A stretch of DNA of 64,000 nucleotides from Schaedlerella arabinosiphila. Its GTDB lineage: Bacteria; Bacillota; Clostridia; Lachnospirales; Lachnospiraceae. The stretch spans positions 3,650,501 through 3,714,500 of the forward strand of contig NZ_RHJS01000002.1 of assembly GCF_003885045.1 (NCBI RefSeq), written 5' to 3'. Shown here piece by piece: positions 34,543-43,220 of this stretch. The first letter of the stretch is position 1. Each line of letters opens with the position of its first letter. The notes under the pieces were generated by a model. It made no database searches. It worked only from the letters and a program-made list of their open reading frames with translations, and was not told the origin of the DNA. The translations under genes were made by a program, and so were the position numbers.

Positions 34543-36159
34543 TTATTCCAAATTCATGTTTTTACTCTTCATGACGTACAGGACTCCGATCATCAGCAGG
34601 ACGCCGATGGTAAGCGGAAGCAAAGGCGTCTGCGCAAAGCCCGCGATGACGTAGGTCACGCACGAAACCGCCGCAACAGTCACCGCATAGGGAAGCTGAG
34701 TGGACACATGGTTCACATGGTTGCACTGAGCGCCTGCGGAAGCCATAATGGTGGTATCGGAAATCGGTGAACAGTGGTCGCCGCACACCGCGCCTGCCAT
34801 ACATGCGGAGATAGATATGATCATCATGGTCTCATTGGTTTTTGAAAATGCCTCTACAACAATCGGGATCAGGATACCGAATGTTCCCCAGGAGGTGCCG
34901 GTAGCAAACGCCAGGAAGCATCCTACCAGGAAGATGATTGCCGGAAGCAGGTTCACCAGGCCGCCTGAGCTGGATTTTACAATCTCAGCCACAAATACGT
35001 CCGCCCCCAGGCTGTCCGTCATGGCCTTCAGCGTCCACGCAAGCGTCAGGATCAGGATCGGGGACACCATGGCCTTAAAGCCTTCCGGGATGCAGGCCAT
35101 AGACTCGCCGAACTTTAGCACCTTTCTCACCGCATAGAATACAATCGTGATGATAAACGCAAAGAAGCTGCCCAGCATCAGCCCTACGGAAGCGTCGCTT
35201 CCTGAAAACGCCTCTACAAACCCGGCCCCTTCAAAGAAACCGCCCGTATAGATCATTCCGATCACACAGCAGAAGATCAGCACGACAATCGGAAATACCA
35301 GGTCAATGACCCCGCCCTTCGGATTGCTCTCCTCTTCTTCCGCGTTTGCATAAGGCCTGTCGGGCGTTGTGTAGAGATCCCCTTTCAGGGCATTTTCTTC
35401 ATGCTTTCTCATCAGGCCGTAATCCGCGCCCATAATCGTCAGGGCAATCATCATGACAATGGTGAGCAGGGCGTAAAAGTTGTAAGGGATCGCACGGATG
35501 AAAATGGACAGTCCGTCTTCCCCTTCCACAAATCCGGTCACTGCCGCCGCCCAGGAAGAAATCGGTGCGATAATGCAGATCGGCGCCGCCGTGGCGTCAA
35601 TCAGGTAGGCCAGCTTGGCCCGGGATACGTTGTGCTTGTCCGTCACCGGACGCATCACGCTCCCCACGGTCAGACAGTTAAAGTAATCGTCTATAAAGAT
35701 CAGCACTCCCAGAAGCACCGTGGCAAGCTGCGCGCCTACACGGCTCTTGATGTGCTCGCTTGCCCAGCGTCCGAATGCAGCAGACCCGCCGGCCTGGTTC
35801 ATCATGCATACCAGGATTCCCAGAAGTACCAGAAACACCAGGATTCCTACATTGTACGCATCCGACAAGGAGCCGATGATCCCGTCCTGGAACACATGGG
35901 TCATCGTCCTCTCAAAGGTAAACCCGGAGTAAAATACACCTCCGATCAGAATCCCGACAAACAGGGAGCTGTATACCTCTTTCGTAATCAGCGCAAGCAC
36001 GATGGCCACAACCGGAGGGATCAGCGACCAGAAGGATGCATACATAGAGGGTACATACTCTTCGGCCTCCTCCGCGGCAAGCGCCAGCATCGGACAGCAC
36101 ATGGCCAGCAGCAGGGACGCGGAAACCGCCCACATCATTTTGTGTTGTATTCTTTTCAT
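34543..36159 (-). CDS. NhaC-family transporter, probable lysine transporter (LysW-type)
   Basis: A 538-residue membrane protein of the NhaC antiporter superfamily with a cleavable or anchor-like first helix (MMWAVSASLLLAMCCPMLALA) and about twelve further helices. Conserved stretches are IFIDDYFNCLTVGSVMRP near 155 and SACMAGAVCGDHCSPISDTTIMAS near 455. An L-box riboswitch with terminator precedes it, so the substrate is most likely lysine rather than only Na+/H+. Reconstructions of lysine regulons have named such NhaC members LysW. The leader also contains a palindromic repeat. Confidence 0.85.
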   Translation of the reverse strand: MKRIQHKMMWAVSASLLLAMCCPMLALAAEEAEEYVPSMYASFWSLIPPVVAIVLALITKEVYSSLFVGILIGGVFYSGFTFERTMTHVFQDGIIGSLSDAYNVGILVFLVLLGILVCMMNQAGGSAAFGRWASEHIKSRVGAQLATVLLGVLIFIDDYFNCLTVGSVMRPVTDKHNVSRAKLAYLIDATAAPICIIAPISSWAAAVTGFVEGEDGLSIFIRAIPYNFYALLTIVMMIALTIMGADYGLMRKHEENALKGDLYTTPDRPYANAEEEESNPKGGVIDLVFPIVVLIFCCVIGMIYTGGFFEGAGFVEAFSGSDASVGLMLGSFFAFIITIVFYAVRKVLKFGESMACIPEGFKAMVSPILILTLAWTLKAMTDSLGADVFVAEIVKSSSGGLVNLLPAIIFLVGCFLAFATGTSWGTFGILIPIVVEAFSKTNETMMIISISACMAGAVCGDHCSPISDTTIMASAGAQCNHVNHVSTQLPYAVTVAAVSCVTYVIAGFAQTPLLPLTIGVLLMIGVLYVMKSKNMNLE

Positions 36160-36265
36160 TTTCCAACCTCTCTCTTCCTTAGAAATGTTTGATAGTTTTC
36201 ACAGCCTCTGCGGCATACGGAAAACCGCCCCCGGAAATGGCTGCTTATCCGGAGTTTTCTCATCA

Positions 36266-36417
36266 GAGTTACTGTTCACACCCTGGCCGGGTGCTCACAG
36301 TAACGGCATCCAGCCCATTGAAAAGTCGCCTGACGGCGAGGGGCTGGATGCCCGCCCCATCACTGAATTGGCCGGATGCCGTGCAGCAAGTGCACGACAC
36401 CGTGTGAACAGTAACTC
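36266..36417. repeat. Dispersed palindromic repeat, copy B (within NhaC leader)
   Basis: A 152-bp element with perfect 16-bp ends GAGTTACTGTTCACAC and GTGTGAACAGTAACTC. It contains a CATCCAGCCC/GGGCTGGATG hairpin with a nested GTCGCC/GGCGA stem, and a GCCGTGC/GCAC hairpin. CTCATCAGA occurs as a direct repeat at both borders (36259-36267 and 36415-36423). It lies between the riboswitch terminator and the transporter start and so is transcribed. Confidence 0.82.
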
Positions 36418-36431
36418 ATCAGATACTGATG

Positions 36432-36482
36432 AAAAAATACCATGAATAACGTCATGCAAAAAGCAGGCGCATTCATGGTATT
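36432..36482 (-). terminator. Lysine-riboswitch terminator (expression platform)
   Basis: On the minus strand AATACCATGAAT pairs with ATTCATGGTATT and is followed by a TTTTTT run. It lies 35 nt after the aptamer. Confidence 0.85.
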
Positions 36483-36517
36483 ATTCCTGTATATTCTATA
36501 TTCCTTGTATCTCCCGT

Positions 36518-36755
36518 GATAGCGCTCCACTGATGTGACAGTCCGCAGCATATTCTGCCGCGGCCCAGAAGCCGTCTCACAGGGACAGACACGTCTCCTT
36601 CGGCGGTCTCCCCTTTCCCATTTTGCAGCGGCAGCGCCTGTCGGGCTGCCTTGTCTCCCTGGACTTTACTGCACGGACAGCACACTGGGCCGATATAAAA
36701 GCCTGCTCATTTTTTCGCTGTCCTTCCTGGTACTGATGAATCCCGCACCTCTATC
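36518..36755 (-). ncRNA. Lysine riboswitch (L-box)
   Basis: On the minus strand P1 is formed by GATAGAGGTGCG and GAGCGCTATC. Hallmarks in order: GATAGAGGTGCG then ATCAGTA, the CTTTTATATCGGCCCAGTG region, GGGAAAGGGGAGACCGCCGAAG-type core (near 36597-36623; written here in short as AAAGGGGA..GCCGAAG), CTTCTGGGCCG, and GGACTGTCACATCAGTGGAGCG at the end (near 36525-36543). Size and order match the L-box. With lysine bound the terminator forms and transporter synthesis stops. Several overlapping short frames here are not genes. Confidence 0.93.
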
Positions 36756-36778
36756 AAGTCTGTTATTCAATTAATAAA

Positions 36779-36807
36779 GTTGTATCACTTCTCACAGCAG
36801 ATGTCAA
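36779..36807 (-). promoter_or_regulatory. Promoter of the lysine-riboswitch transcript
   Basis: On the minus strand consensus TTGACA (36802-36807), a 17-bp spacer and TACAAC (36779-36784), just before the aptamer. Confidence 0.7.
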
Positions 36808-36852
36808 GAAAGAAAATTCTTCCAGCATCCCCAGAAGCCTGTCCTTTGTGAA

Positions 36853-36884
36853 AGTTACGGCCTGACCGGCCGCGAACTGTAATT
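36853..36884. repeat. Short relative of the dispersed palindromic repeat (copy C)
   Basis: AGTTACGGCC..GGCCGCGAACTGTAAT resembles the left arm of copy A (GTTACAGTTCACGGCCTGACC) with an inner deletion. It sits just after the stop of the response regulator and could serve as its 3' hairpin. Confidence 0.55.
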
Positions 36885-36886
36885 CC

Positions 36887-37462
36887 TTATTCTTTAAACA
36901 TACGGAATACATGCACCAGTTCTTTCTGGTTGTCCAGTCCCAGCTTCTTCACGATCCTGCCTTTTTGATTCGCAATGGTCTTGGGGGATGATAAAAGCGT
37001 GTTTTCTTTTCCCATCATGATATGAAACACGGCCTTTTCTGCTTCCGAAAGGCAGGACAGCGCCGCCGATGCGATCAGATATTCCTGCGCGGTATGTCCT
37101 TCCGCAGTCGCACGGATATTTTCCACCAAAAAAGACATCTGGCTTTTGAATATGTAACCCGATGCAAATGCTTCCTCCGCAGCCTTGAAAATCATATCCG
37201 GCGTCTCCAGCGCGGTCAGGATCAGCACCTTCGCGTCCGTCCGGATACGGATCTCCCTTGAAAGACGAATCCCGTCCAGATTCGAAACGCCCAGATTCAA
37301 ATCCATCAGCACGATGTCCGTATGCTCCTCCACCACCTTAGAAAGCACCTTTTCCTGATCAGGGCCGGCAACAGTCACTTCGATATCCTTATGCTTTTTC
37401 AGTAATTTCTGAACCAGGTATACAAAATCCTCGTCATCCTCTACAATCAATACTTTTATCAT
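36887..37462 (-). CDS. Two-component response regulator with degenerate LuxR-type output domain
   Basis: A 191-residue protein. The receiver domain shows VLIVEDDEDF with the acidic pair, the phosphoacceptor Asp in IVLMDLNLG near 55, and the ILTAL Thr and a C-terminal Lys (YIFKSQ). The remaining part includes CLSEAEKAVFHIMMGKENTLLSSPKTIANQKGRIVKKLG, a LuxR/FixJ-type helix-turn-helix. It overlaps the kinase stop by 29 bp, so both belong to one operon. Confidence 0.88.
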   Translation of the reverse strand: MIKVLIVEDDEDFVYLVQKLLKKHKDIEVTVAGPDQEKVLSKVVEEHTDIVLMDLNLGVSNLDGIRLSREIRIRTDAKVLILTALETPDMIFKAAEEAFASGYIFKSQMSFLVENIRATAEGHTAQEYLIASAALSCLSEAEKAVFHIMMGKENTLLSSPKTIANQKGRIVKKLGLDNQKELVHVFRMFKE

Positions 37463-38762
37463 TTTCCTTCTGTCTTACCCCCCCCCTGAATCCCCGGGGT
37501 AAACACAATGTGAACTCTGTACCCTGCCGCTCCGGCTCTGTAGAGCTTTTTACCTTTATATAGCCGTTATGCCGCCTGACCACATCCCTGCAGTAGGCCA
37601 GCCCCAGGCCGAAATGTGAATAATCCACATAACTGGTATAGTAAAAGTCAAAAATATGCCCCAGATCCTTTTCCGGTATTCCACGACCTGTATCAGATAC
37701 ACGGAGTAAGACAATATCTTTCTTTGGTCTCTGAGCCGCGAAGGTCAGAGTGCCTTCTTCTCCCATAGAGTCAATTGCGTTTGCTGCCAGGTTACATAAT
37801 ACCTCCTTCATGTGATAAGGGTCGCAGTATAAAGCGGAAAGATCGGGTTCTACTTCAATCTTTACCGTCCCTTTCCACTCTGCAAGTTCGCCTGCAATCT
37901 CTTCAAAAAGCGCCTTTATGTCAATGCATTCGGGTTCAAGCTGAATATCTCCGGAACACAGGTTGCTCCGACGGATAAATTCTTCGATATGGGTAACGGA
38001 GCGGTCCAGAATATCCAGTTCATCTTCTGTTTCCGGGATTCCCAGTTCTCGGATGAACTGAGTCCCCAGGCGAAGCTTCGCAGTTTCATTTTTCAACATG
38101 TGGATAATATACCTGATATCCTCCGGAAGCTGAACCTTGTCCTCCGACCAGTCAAAATACTGCCTGTTCAGCCGCAATCCCCAGATTCCTTTGTGGAAAA
38201 GAAGGTAGAGATAATAAAACAGCAGCCCGAAAATAATCAAAACATTGCCCTGCCAGAGCTTGTAAAGCTTTTCAATCTTGAGCATGTGGACAGGGAATAT
38301 GCTCAGCAGCCAGTACCAGAGCGGCAGAAGCACATATACGGCTATAAACCTGCGCTGATTGATCTGGCAGCTTTTTCTTTCTCTCACAAGGGTCACCACA
38401 ACCAGTACGGTCATAAACAAACCATACAGCAGGTTGTAAATACCTATTACCATAAAGGCTTCTTCGTGGGTCTTAATGATTGCCTTTGTCTGACTCCAGG
38501 GATATATAATCGCAAACACAAGCGACGGTAAAAAAACAACCACTCTCAGAACCTGAAACACCCTTGGCCTGCGCTGTTCCATGCTGCCGAAATATAAGCC
38601 GCAGAGAACTCCGCAAGGCATCGCAAGATAGTAGAGCACCGCCGTCAGAACCGAGTTGATCAGTTCGTCTACCTGATATCTCACTCCCATGAAACAGGTG
38701 CATACACCTGAGAAAAAACCGCCGTAATATATGTATTCTTTCCATACTCCAAGACTCAGCAA
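37434..38762 (-). CDS. Sensor histidine kinase (5' end displaced by frameshift)
   Basis: The continuous frame gives 442 residues with about six to seven helices, a linker, an H-box RYIIHMLKNETAKL near 235, and a HATPase domain (NLAANAIDSMG N-box, VSDTGRGIP G1, HFGLGLAYCRDVV G2). The apparent start has no good ribosome site. A strong start with ribosome site and promoter lies 133 bp upstream in another frame and encodes the missing first helix, so the gene probably carries a 1-base frameshift near 38775. The kinase may be inactive or mis-inserted in the membrane, or the base may be a sequence error. Confidence 0.8.
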   Translation of the reverse strand: MLSLGVWKEYIYYGGFFSGVCTCFMGVRYQVDELINSVLTAVLYYLAMPCGVLCGLYFGSMEQRRPRVFQVLRVVVFLPSLVFAIIYPWSQTKAIIKTHEEAFMVIGIYNLLYGLFMTVLVVVTLVRERKSCQINQRRFIAVYVLLPLWYWLLSIFPVHMLKIEKLYKLWQGNVLIIFGLLFYYLYLLFHKGIWGLRLNRQYFDWSEDKVQLPEDIRYIIHMLKNETAKLRLGTQFIRELGIPETEDELDILDRSVTHIEEFIRRSNLCSGDIQLEPECIDIKALFEEIAGELAEWKGTVKIEVEPDLSALYCDPYHMKEVLCNLAANAIDSMGEEGTLTFAAQRPKKDIVLLRVSDTGRGIPEKDLGHIFDFYYTSYVDYSHFGLGLAYCRDVVRRHNGYIKVKSSTEPERQGTEFTLCLPRGFRGGVRQKENDKSIDCRG

Positions 38763-38895
38763 AATGCCGGTGATGCAGCAAGCACCATTGGTTCACCTTG
38801 TTTCCGGGGCTGGACAGCAGGATCATCAAGTGCAGCACCCAGATCAATACCGTAAAGAGCAGCAAAAATGTGACCGGCAAGCCTTGTTCTACCAT
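38763..38895 (-). pseudogene. Displaced N-terminal fragment of the sensor kinase
   Basis: From ATG at 38895, after GGGGGGATTAGGT, the frame reads MVEQGLPVTFLLLFTVLIWV then HLMILLSSPGNKVNQWC, a transmembrane start. The other frame picks up with CITGILLSLGVWKEYIYYGG. The repeated TGCTTGCTGC near 38772-38781 is a likely slippage or insertion point. Confidence 0.6.
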
Positions 38896-38940
38896 ACCTA
38901 ATCCCCCCAAGCCGGACAAGACAAGACCTCATTCTTTTTT

Positions 38941-38969
38941 ATGTTATAGTAACACAATAGACGTGTCAA
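38941..38969 (-). promoter_or_regulatory. Promoter of the kinase/regulator operon
   Basis: On the minus strand consensus TTGACA (38964-38969) with TAACAT (38941-38946) at 17 bp, or TATAAC at 15 bp. It supports translation starting at 38895. Confidence 0.6.
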
Positions 38970-39049
38970 TAATATTCCTCCCCAATCTTCCCAAACTTTA
39001 TAGGACTTCGGATTCCCGGCCGGTTTTTTCCAGGCTTCCAGGTATTTAC

Positions 39050-40009
39050 TCAGCTTCGGATCAGCGCTTCCACTTCTTCCTTCTCCGGCATGGCACGGAT
39101 CGCACCCTTTCTTGTTGTAACAATGGCCGCCGCCGCGTTTGCGAAGGTCAGCATTTCTCCCAGCTGCTCCTCCGTCAGGTTCTCAAAATCGTGCTCCAGT
39201 ATGTAATAGAGAGAACTTCCGCAGAAGGTATCCCCGGCGCCGGTGGTCTCAATGGTGTTGCACTTAAATCCCGGCCTTTCCACGCGCATTCCCTTATAGT
39301 ACGCACGGCTTCCGTCCTTTCCCATGGTCAGCAGGATCAGCGGGATCTGGTACTTTTCCTGAAGGAAACGGATGCCCTCATCGTAGTCCTCCTTGCCGGA
39401 TACGAACTGGATCTCATTGTCGGAAATCTTCAGGATATCGCAGAACCCGAAGCCGTACTCCATCTGTTCCTTCGCCAGCTCCAGGGAACTCCACAGCGGC
39501 GGGCGCAGGTTCGGGTCAAAGGAAATCAGAAGCCCTTTCTCCTTCGCTGCTCTGAGCGCTTTTTTGGTGGCCTCCCGCACGCCGTCATGGGTCATGGACA
39601 GGGTTCCGAAGTGGAACAGACGGGTCTGCGCCAGAAACTCTTCATCTACCTCTTCCGCCGTCAGCATCATATCCGCCCCGGGGTTCCGGTAAAACGAAAA
39701 TTCCCTGTCTCCGTCCGGAAATGTGTGGACAAAGGCCAGGGTCGTGTTCACCTGCTCATCTGTCAGCAGGTTGGACGTATTGATCCCCACGTCTTCCAGT
39801 GTTGCCCTGAGCAGTGTCCCAAACTGGTCTTTCCCTACTTTGCCAAGAAACGCGGTCTTTTTTCCCATCTTATTTAAAAGTGCCAGCACATTGCACGGCG
39901 CCCCTCCGGGGCATGCCTCAAACAGGTTGTTGCCCTGTTCGCTTTGGCCGCTCATCGTAAAATCAATTAAAAGCTCACCCATTGCGATCACATCAAATTC
40001 TTTTCCCAT
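39050..40009 (-). CDS. Fructokinase (PfkB family)
   Basis: A 319-residue sugar kinase. The start FDVIAMGELLIDF, ACPGGAPCNVLALLNKMG near 33, FLGKVGKDQFG, and the C-terminal signature IETTGAGDTFCGSSLYYIL near 243 with catalytic Asp match bacterial fructokinases (fructose to fructose-6-phosphate). ATG 40009 follows GGAGAAGGAACG; an upstream GTG would overlap that site. It stands alone, though sucrose- and raffinose-related genes are elsewhere in the window. Sugar specificity is inferred from family. Confidence 0.85.
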   Translation of the reverse strand: MGKEFDVIAMGELLIDFTMSGQSEQGNNLFEACPGGAPCNVLALLNKMGKKTAFLGKVGKDQFGTLLRATLEDVGINTSNLLTDEQVNTTLAFVHTFPDGDREFSFYRNPGADMMLTAEEVDEEFLAQTRLFHFGTLSMTHDGVREATKKALRAAKEKGLLISFDPNLRPPLWSSLELAKEQMEYGFGFCDILKISDNEIQFVSGKEDYDEGIRFLQEKYQIPLILLTMGKDGSRAYYKGMRVERPGFKCNTIETTGAGDTFCGSSLYYILEHDFENLTEEQLGEMLTFANAAAAIVTTRKGAIRAMPEKEEVEALIRS

Positions 40010-40194
40010 CGTTCCTTCTCCTTTCACGCCAGCATATGGATATGCTGCTGTTTACACCCAAAATCGTACGGGAACAAGCCGGTTAAAATAGCTTTTGTAC
40101 CTTCTGGACATTTTTTACGATATTAGTATAGCGGATTTTCACACAGAATACAATGATACAAATCATATTCCATATTTTTTTACCATATTAAACA

Positions 40195-42012
40195 TCATTT
40201 TACCGGAATCAGCAGCGTCTGGCCGATATAGATCATATCGCTGGTCAGTCCGTTCAGCTCCCGGATCGCCTCCACCGTGGTTCCGTACCGCCTGGAAAGC
40301 TCCCACAGGGTATCCCCTACCCGAACCGTATATTCAATATACGGCTTGACGGAATCCGACGGGATCTTGAGCACCTGCCCGATATAAATCATGCTGCCCG
40401 TCAGGCCGTTCAGATTTTTGATTGCATCCACCGTGGTTCCATATCTCTGGGAAAGCAGCCAGAGTGTGTCGCCCGGCTGAACCACATATTCAATGTATCC
40501 CGTATCCGGCCCCGGCACGGGCACATTTTCCCCGATTCCCAGATAGACGTCATAGAGAGCCCTCCAGGTATCCGGCCCCACGATTCCGTCCGCGTCCAGC
40601 CCAACGGCATTCTGGAAGGCGATGACCGCCTGACGCGTTGCGCTGCCGAATATCCCGTCCTGGGCAACCCGAGGCACCGTGGGATAAAATTCCGCAATCA
40701 TATTGAGCAGATACTGCAGTGTAATGACATCCGCCCCCCTGGAGCCCTGCCGGATCACCGAGCCCGGCGGAACCGTTCCGATCCCAAGCGTTGTACCCTC
40801 GCTGTCCAATTCCGCCAGCCTGGCTACGGCGGCATACAGATAGGAAATCTTATACCAGGTGGCGCTTCCCACCACCCCGTCCGCTGTCAGGTTGAAAACA
40901 CTCTGGAATTTGGTAACCGCTGCCCGGGTGCTCTCCCCGAATACGCCCGCCTCGTCCGTGATCGCCGGGATGGCCGGATAATTCCTGCGAATCCGGTTCA
41001 GATAGGTCTGGATGACCTGCACGTCAAGCCCTCTGCTTCCGATTCGTAAGGGCGTACCCGGATAGGAGGAGAGGACGCCGGTTACTGCATTGGTTTCTAC
41101 AATCTCTATGTCATTGGGGTAGTAGTTACGGAGAATCTGCAGAGGGGTCATCCCCCGCTCTGCCAGGCTGACCGTCCCCCACTGTGAGAGACCGGAGCAG
41201 GTCGAGGTGGTTCCGTTGCAGAATGAAGTAAAATAAGGCGCGTTCTGCCCCTGCCTGCGGACATATTGGTTGAAAATTTCATCCACAATCCTGCTGATGG
41301 ACTCGAAAATCGTCCGGCCGTGTACATACGCCTGGTCGTAAGCCGTACTGCTGGTAATGTCGAAGGAATATCCGCGGCTTCTGTACCATTCGGTAAATAC
41401 ACGGTTCAGCGCAAACGTAATGATCGCGTAGATATTTGCCCGAAGCGCGGCATCCGGCCAGGTAGGATAGATCTCGCTGCTGGCCGCATTTTTAATATAG
41501 TCTATAAAGGGAACCTGTACATTGGCAGCAGATGAGGACGGGCTGCCCAAATGCACCGTGATCGGGTTCGGAATGACCACCTGCCGCAGAATCCGAAGCC
41601 TGGGATCCGGTTTTTCCTGGATACGCTTTATATCTGACGCAGCGGCAGGCTTATCAATGGTAATCTCCGTGACCATCGGGCTGCGCTGAAGCTGCTGCAT
41701 GGGTATCAGTTCCGCCGGCTGGATGGCCGTTTCCTCCTCATAGATGGGAACGCCTGAAATGTAAAGAGAATTGAAGCCTGCCGCACGCACCAGCACATCG
41801 TAGGCCGTATACGGTGTCCCGGCATAATCCGGATCCAGGGAAAGGCTTCTGTCTACGGTTTCCAGAGAGACCGTCTGTGTTTCCCCGCTTTCATCTGTCG
41901 TCAGTTCATAGACACTGCTGCCCTGGGGATCAAGTATCCTGATCTCCGCGCCGCCAAGCGGAACGGCGCCGTCAGCAGTCCTGGCCTGTATGACCAAATA
42001 ACCAATCGCCAT
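40195..42012 (-). CDS. SpoIID-like/peptidoglycan-binding/LysM protein
   Basis: 605 residues with no signal peptide. Order: an N-terminal beta-rich part of about 170 residues, with conserved VIPNPITVHLG, then a SpoIID-like amidase-enhancer region (YDQAYVHGRTIFESISRIVDEIFNQ..TTSTCSGLSQWGT) near 190-310. Two PG_binding_1 domains follow (GSRGLDVQVIQTYLNRI and GSRGADVITLQYLLNMI) and two C-terminal LysM repeats (YVVQPGDTLWLLSQRYGTT and YTVRVGDTLWELSRRYGTT). It probably acts on cortex or cell wall peptidoglycan. The role is not established; similar proteins are common in Lachnospiraceae. Confidence 0.8.
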   Translation of the reverse strand: MAIGYLVIQARTADGAVPLGGAEIRILDPQGSSVYELTTDESGETQTVSLETVDRSLSLDPDYAGTPYTAYDVLVRAAGFNSLYISGVPIYEEETAIQPAELIPMQQLQRSPMVTEITIDKPAAASDIKRIQEKPDPRLRILRQVVIPNPITVHLGSPSSSAANVQVPFIDYIKNAASSEIYPTWPDAALRANIYAIITFALNRVFTEWYRSRGYSFDITSSTAYDQAYVHGRTIFESISRIVDEIFNQYVRRQGQNAPYFTSFCNGTTSTCSGLSQWGTVSLAERGMTPLQILRNYYPNDIEIVETNAVTGVLSSYPGTPLRIGSRGLDVQVIQTYLNRIRRNYPAIPAITDEAGVFGESTRAAVTKFQSVFNLTADGVVGSATWYKISYLYAAVARLAELDSEGTTLGIGTVPPGSVIRQGSRGADVITLQYLLNMIAEFYPTVPRVAQDGIFGSATRQAVIAFQNAVGLDADGIVGPDTWRALYDVYLGIGENVPVPGPDTGYIEYVVQPGDTLWLLSQRYGTTVDAIKNLNGLTGSMIYIGQVLKIPSDSVKPYIEYTVRVGDTLWELSRRYGTTVEAIRELNGLTSDMIYIGQTLLIPVK

Positions 42013-42103
42013 AAATTCTGAACATCTCCTGTTTTCGTCTGTTCTATTATATGACGGCCGGCTGGGAAAGGTGCGTGCCTTTCCCGAATTACGGCGGATT
42101 TTT

Positions 42104-43126
42104 TCAAGCTTCGAAAGTCTCCCTGCTGATCTCGTCAATTTTGCGGATCTCTTCTTCGGAAAAGCAGGTGTGCTCGAAAACCGTCCTGGTTTCCAGAATC
42201 TGGGAGGGCCTGGAGGCGCCGATCAGTACGGAGCACACGTCCCCGTCCCGCAGCACCCAGGAGAGCGCCATCTGTGCCAGCGTCTGTCCCCTTTTTGCCG
42301 CCAGTTCGTTCAGCCGCGCGATCTGATCCAGCCGTTTCTCTGTCAGGGCTTCCGCACGCAGAAAACGGGGGTCTCTCCCAATCCTGCTGTCTTTTGGGAT
42401 TCCCCCAAGATATTTGTCTGTCAGCATCCCCTGCGCCAGAGGGCTGAATGCGATTACTCCTACTCCCGCCTCTCTGCAGAACTCTTTCACCCCGTCCTCC
42501 TCAATGGTACGGTCAAAGATGGAATACCGTCTCTGGTTGATCACAAAGGGGCAGTGCAGCTCCCTGAGCATAGCCGCCGCTTTTTCCGTATATTCCTTAT
42601 CGTAGTTGGACACGCCGGCATAGAGCGCTTTTCCGCTCCTGACAATGTCTGCCAACGCCTGCATGGTCTCTTCAAGTGGGGTCTCCCTGTCCATCCGGTG
42701 ATGGTAAAAAATGTCAACATAATCCAGTTTCATGCGCTTCAGGCTCTGATCAATGCTTGCCATCAGATATTTTCTGCTGCCCCCGTCTCCGTAAGGGCCG
42801 TCCCACATGTCGTAGCCCGCTTTTGTCGTAATAATCAGTTCATCCCGGTAAGGCCGAAAATCTGCTTCCATGATGGTTCCGAAATTGGTCTCCGCGCTTC
42901 CATAGACCGGCCCGTAATTATTGGCCAGGTCAAACTGGGTGATTCCCATGTCAAATGCCGTCCGCAGCATTTGTTTCATGTTGTCGTAATTGTCCCTGCT
43001 GCCGAAATTATGCCACAGTCCCAGGGATACCGCGGGAAATTTCAATCCGCTTCTGCCCACCCGGTTATATTTCATCTTCTCATATCTTGTATTGTCTGCC
43101 TTGTAAACATTTGCAATATCCGCCAT
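42104..43126 (-). CDS. Aldo/keto reductase (L-glyceraldehyde 3-phosphate reductase-like)
   Basis: About 340 residues. The NADPH-dependent AKR barrel shows the catalytic Asp/Tyr pair (FDLANNYGPVYGSAE near 60-75), the Lys in ITTKAGYDMWDGPYGDGGSRKYL, and the His in DIFYHHRMDRETP. SVLIGASRPSQI near the end binds the cofactor. The GLWHNFG and YGDGGSRK stretches match the YghZ/GpR subgroup. ATG 43126 is chosen for alignment; an upstream ATG at 43156 is possible. Confidence 0.88.
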   Translation of the reverse strand: MADIANVYKADNTRYEKMKYNRVGRSGLKFPAVSLGLWHNFGSRDNYDNMKQMLRTAFDMGITQFDLANNYGPVYGSAETNFGTIMEADFRPYRDELIITTKAGYDMWDGPYGDGGSRKYLMASIDQSLKRMKLDYVDIFYHHRMDRETPLEETMQALADIVRSGKALYAGVSNYDKEYTEKAAAMLRELHCPFVINQRRYSIFDRTIEEDGVKEFCREAGVGVIAFSPLAQGMLTDKYLGGIPKDSRIGRDPRFLRAEALTEKRLDQIARLNELAAKRGQTLAQMALSWVLRDGDVCSVLIGASRPSQILETRTVFEHTCFSEEEIRKIDEISRETFEA

Positions 43127-43220
43127 CTTTATACCCTTGTCCTTTCCTGCTGACATGGCCCTCTCCCGGGGCCGGTTCTGCCGCCGCCCTGTGAACCCCG
43201 GATACGTGGTAGGGCAGCCT

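Noticed and set aside
36360-36774. Several short open frames on both strands
   Set aside because: They lie inside the lysine riboswitch, its terminator and the palindromic repeat.
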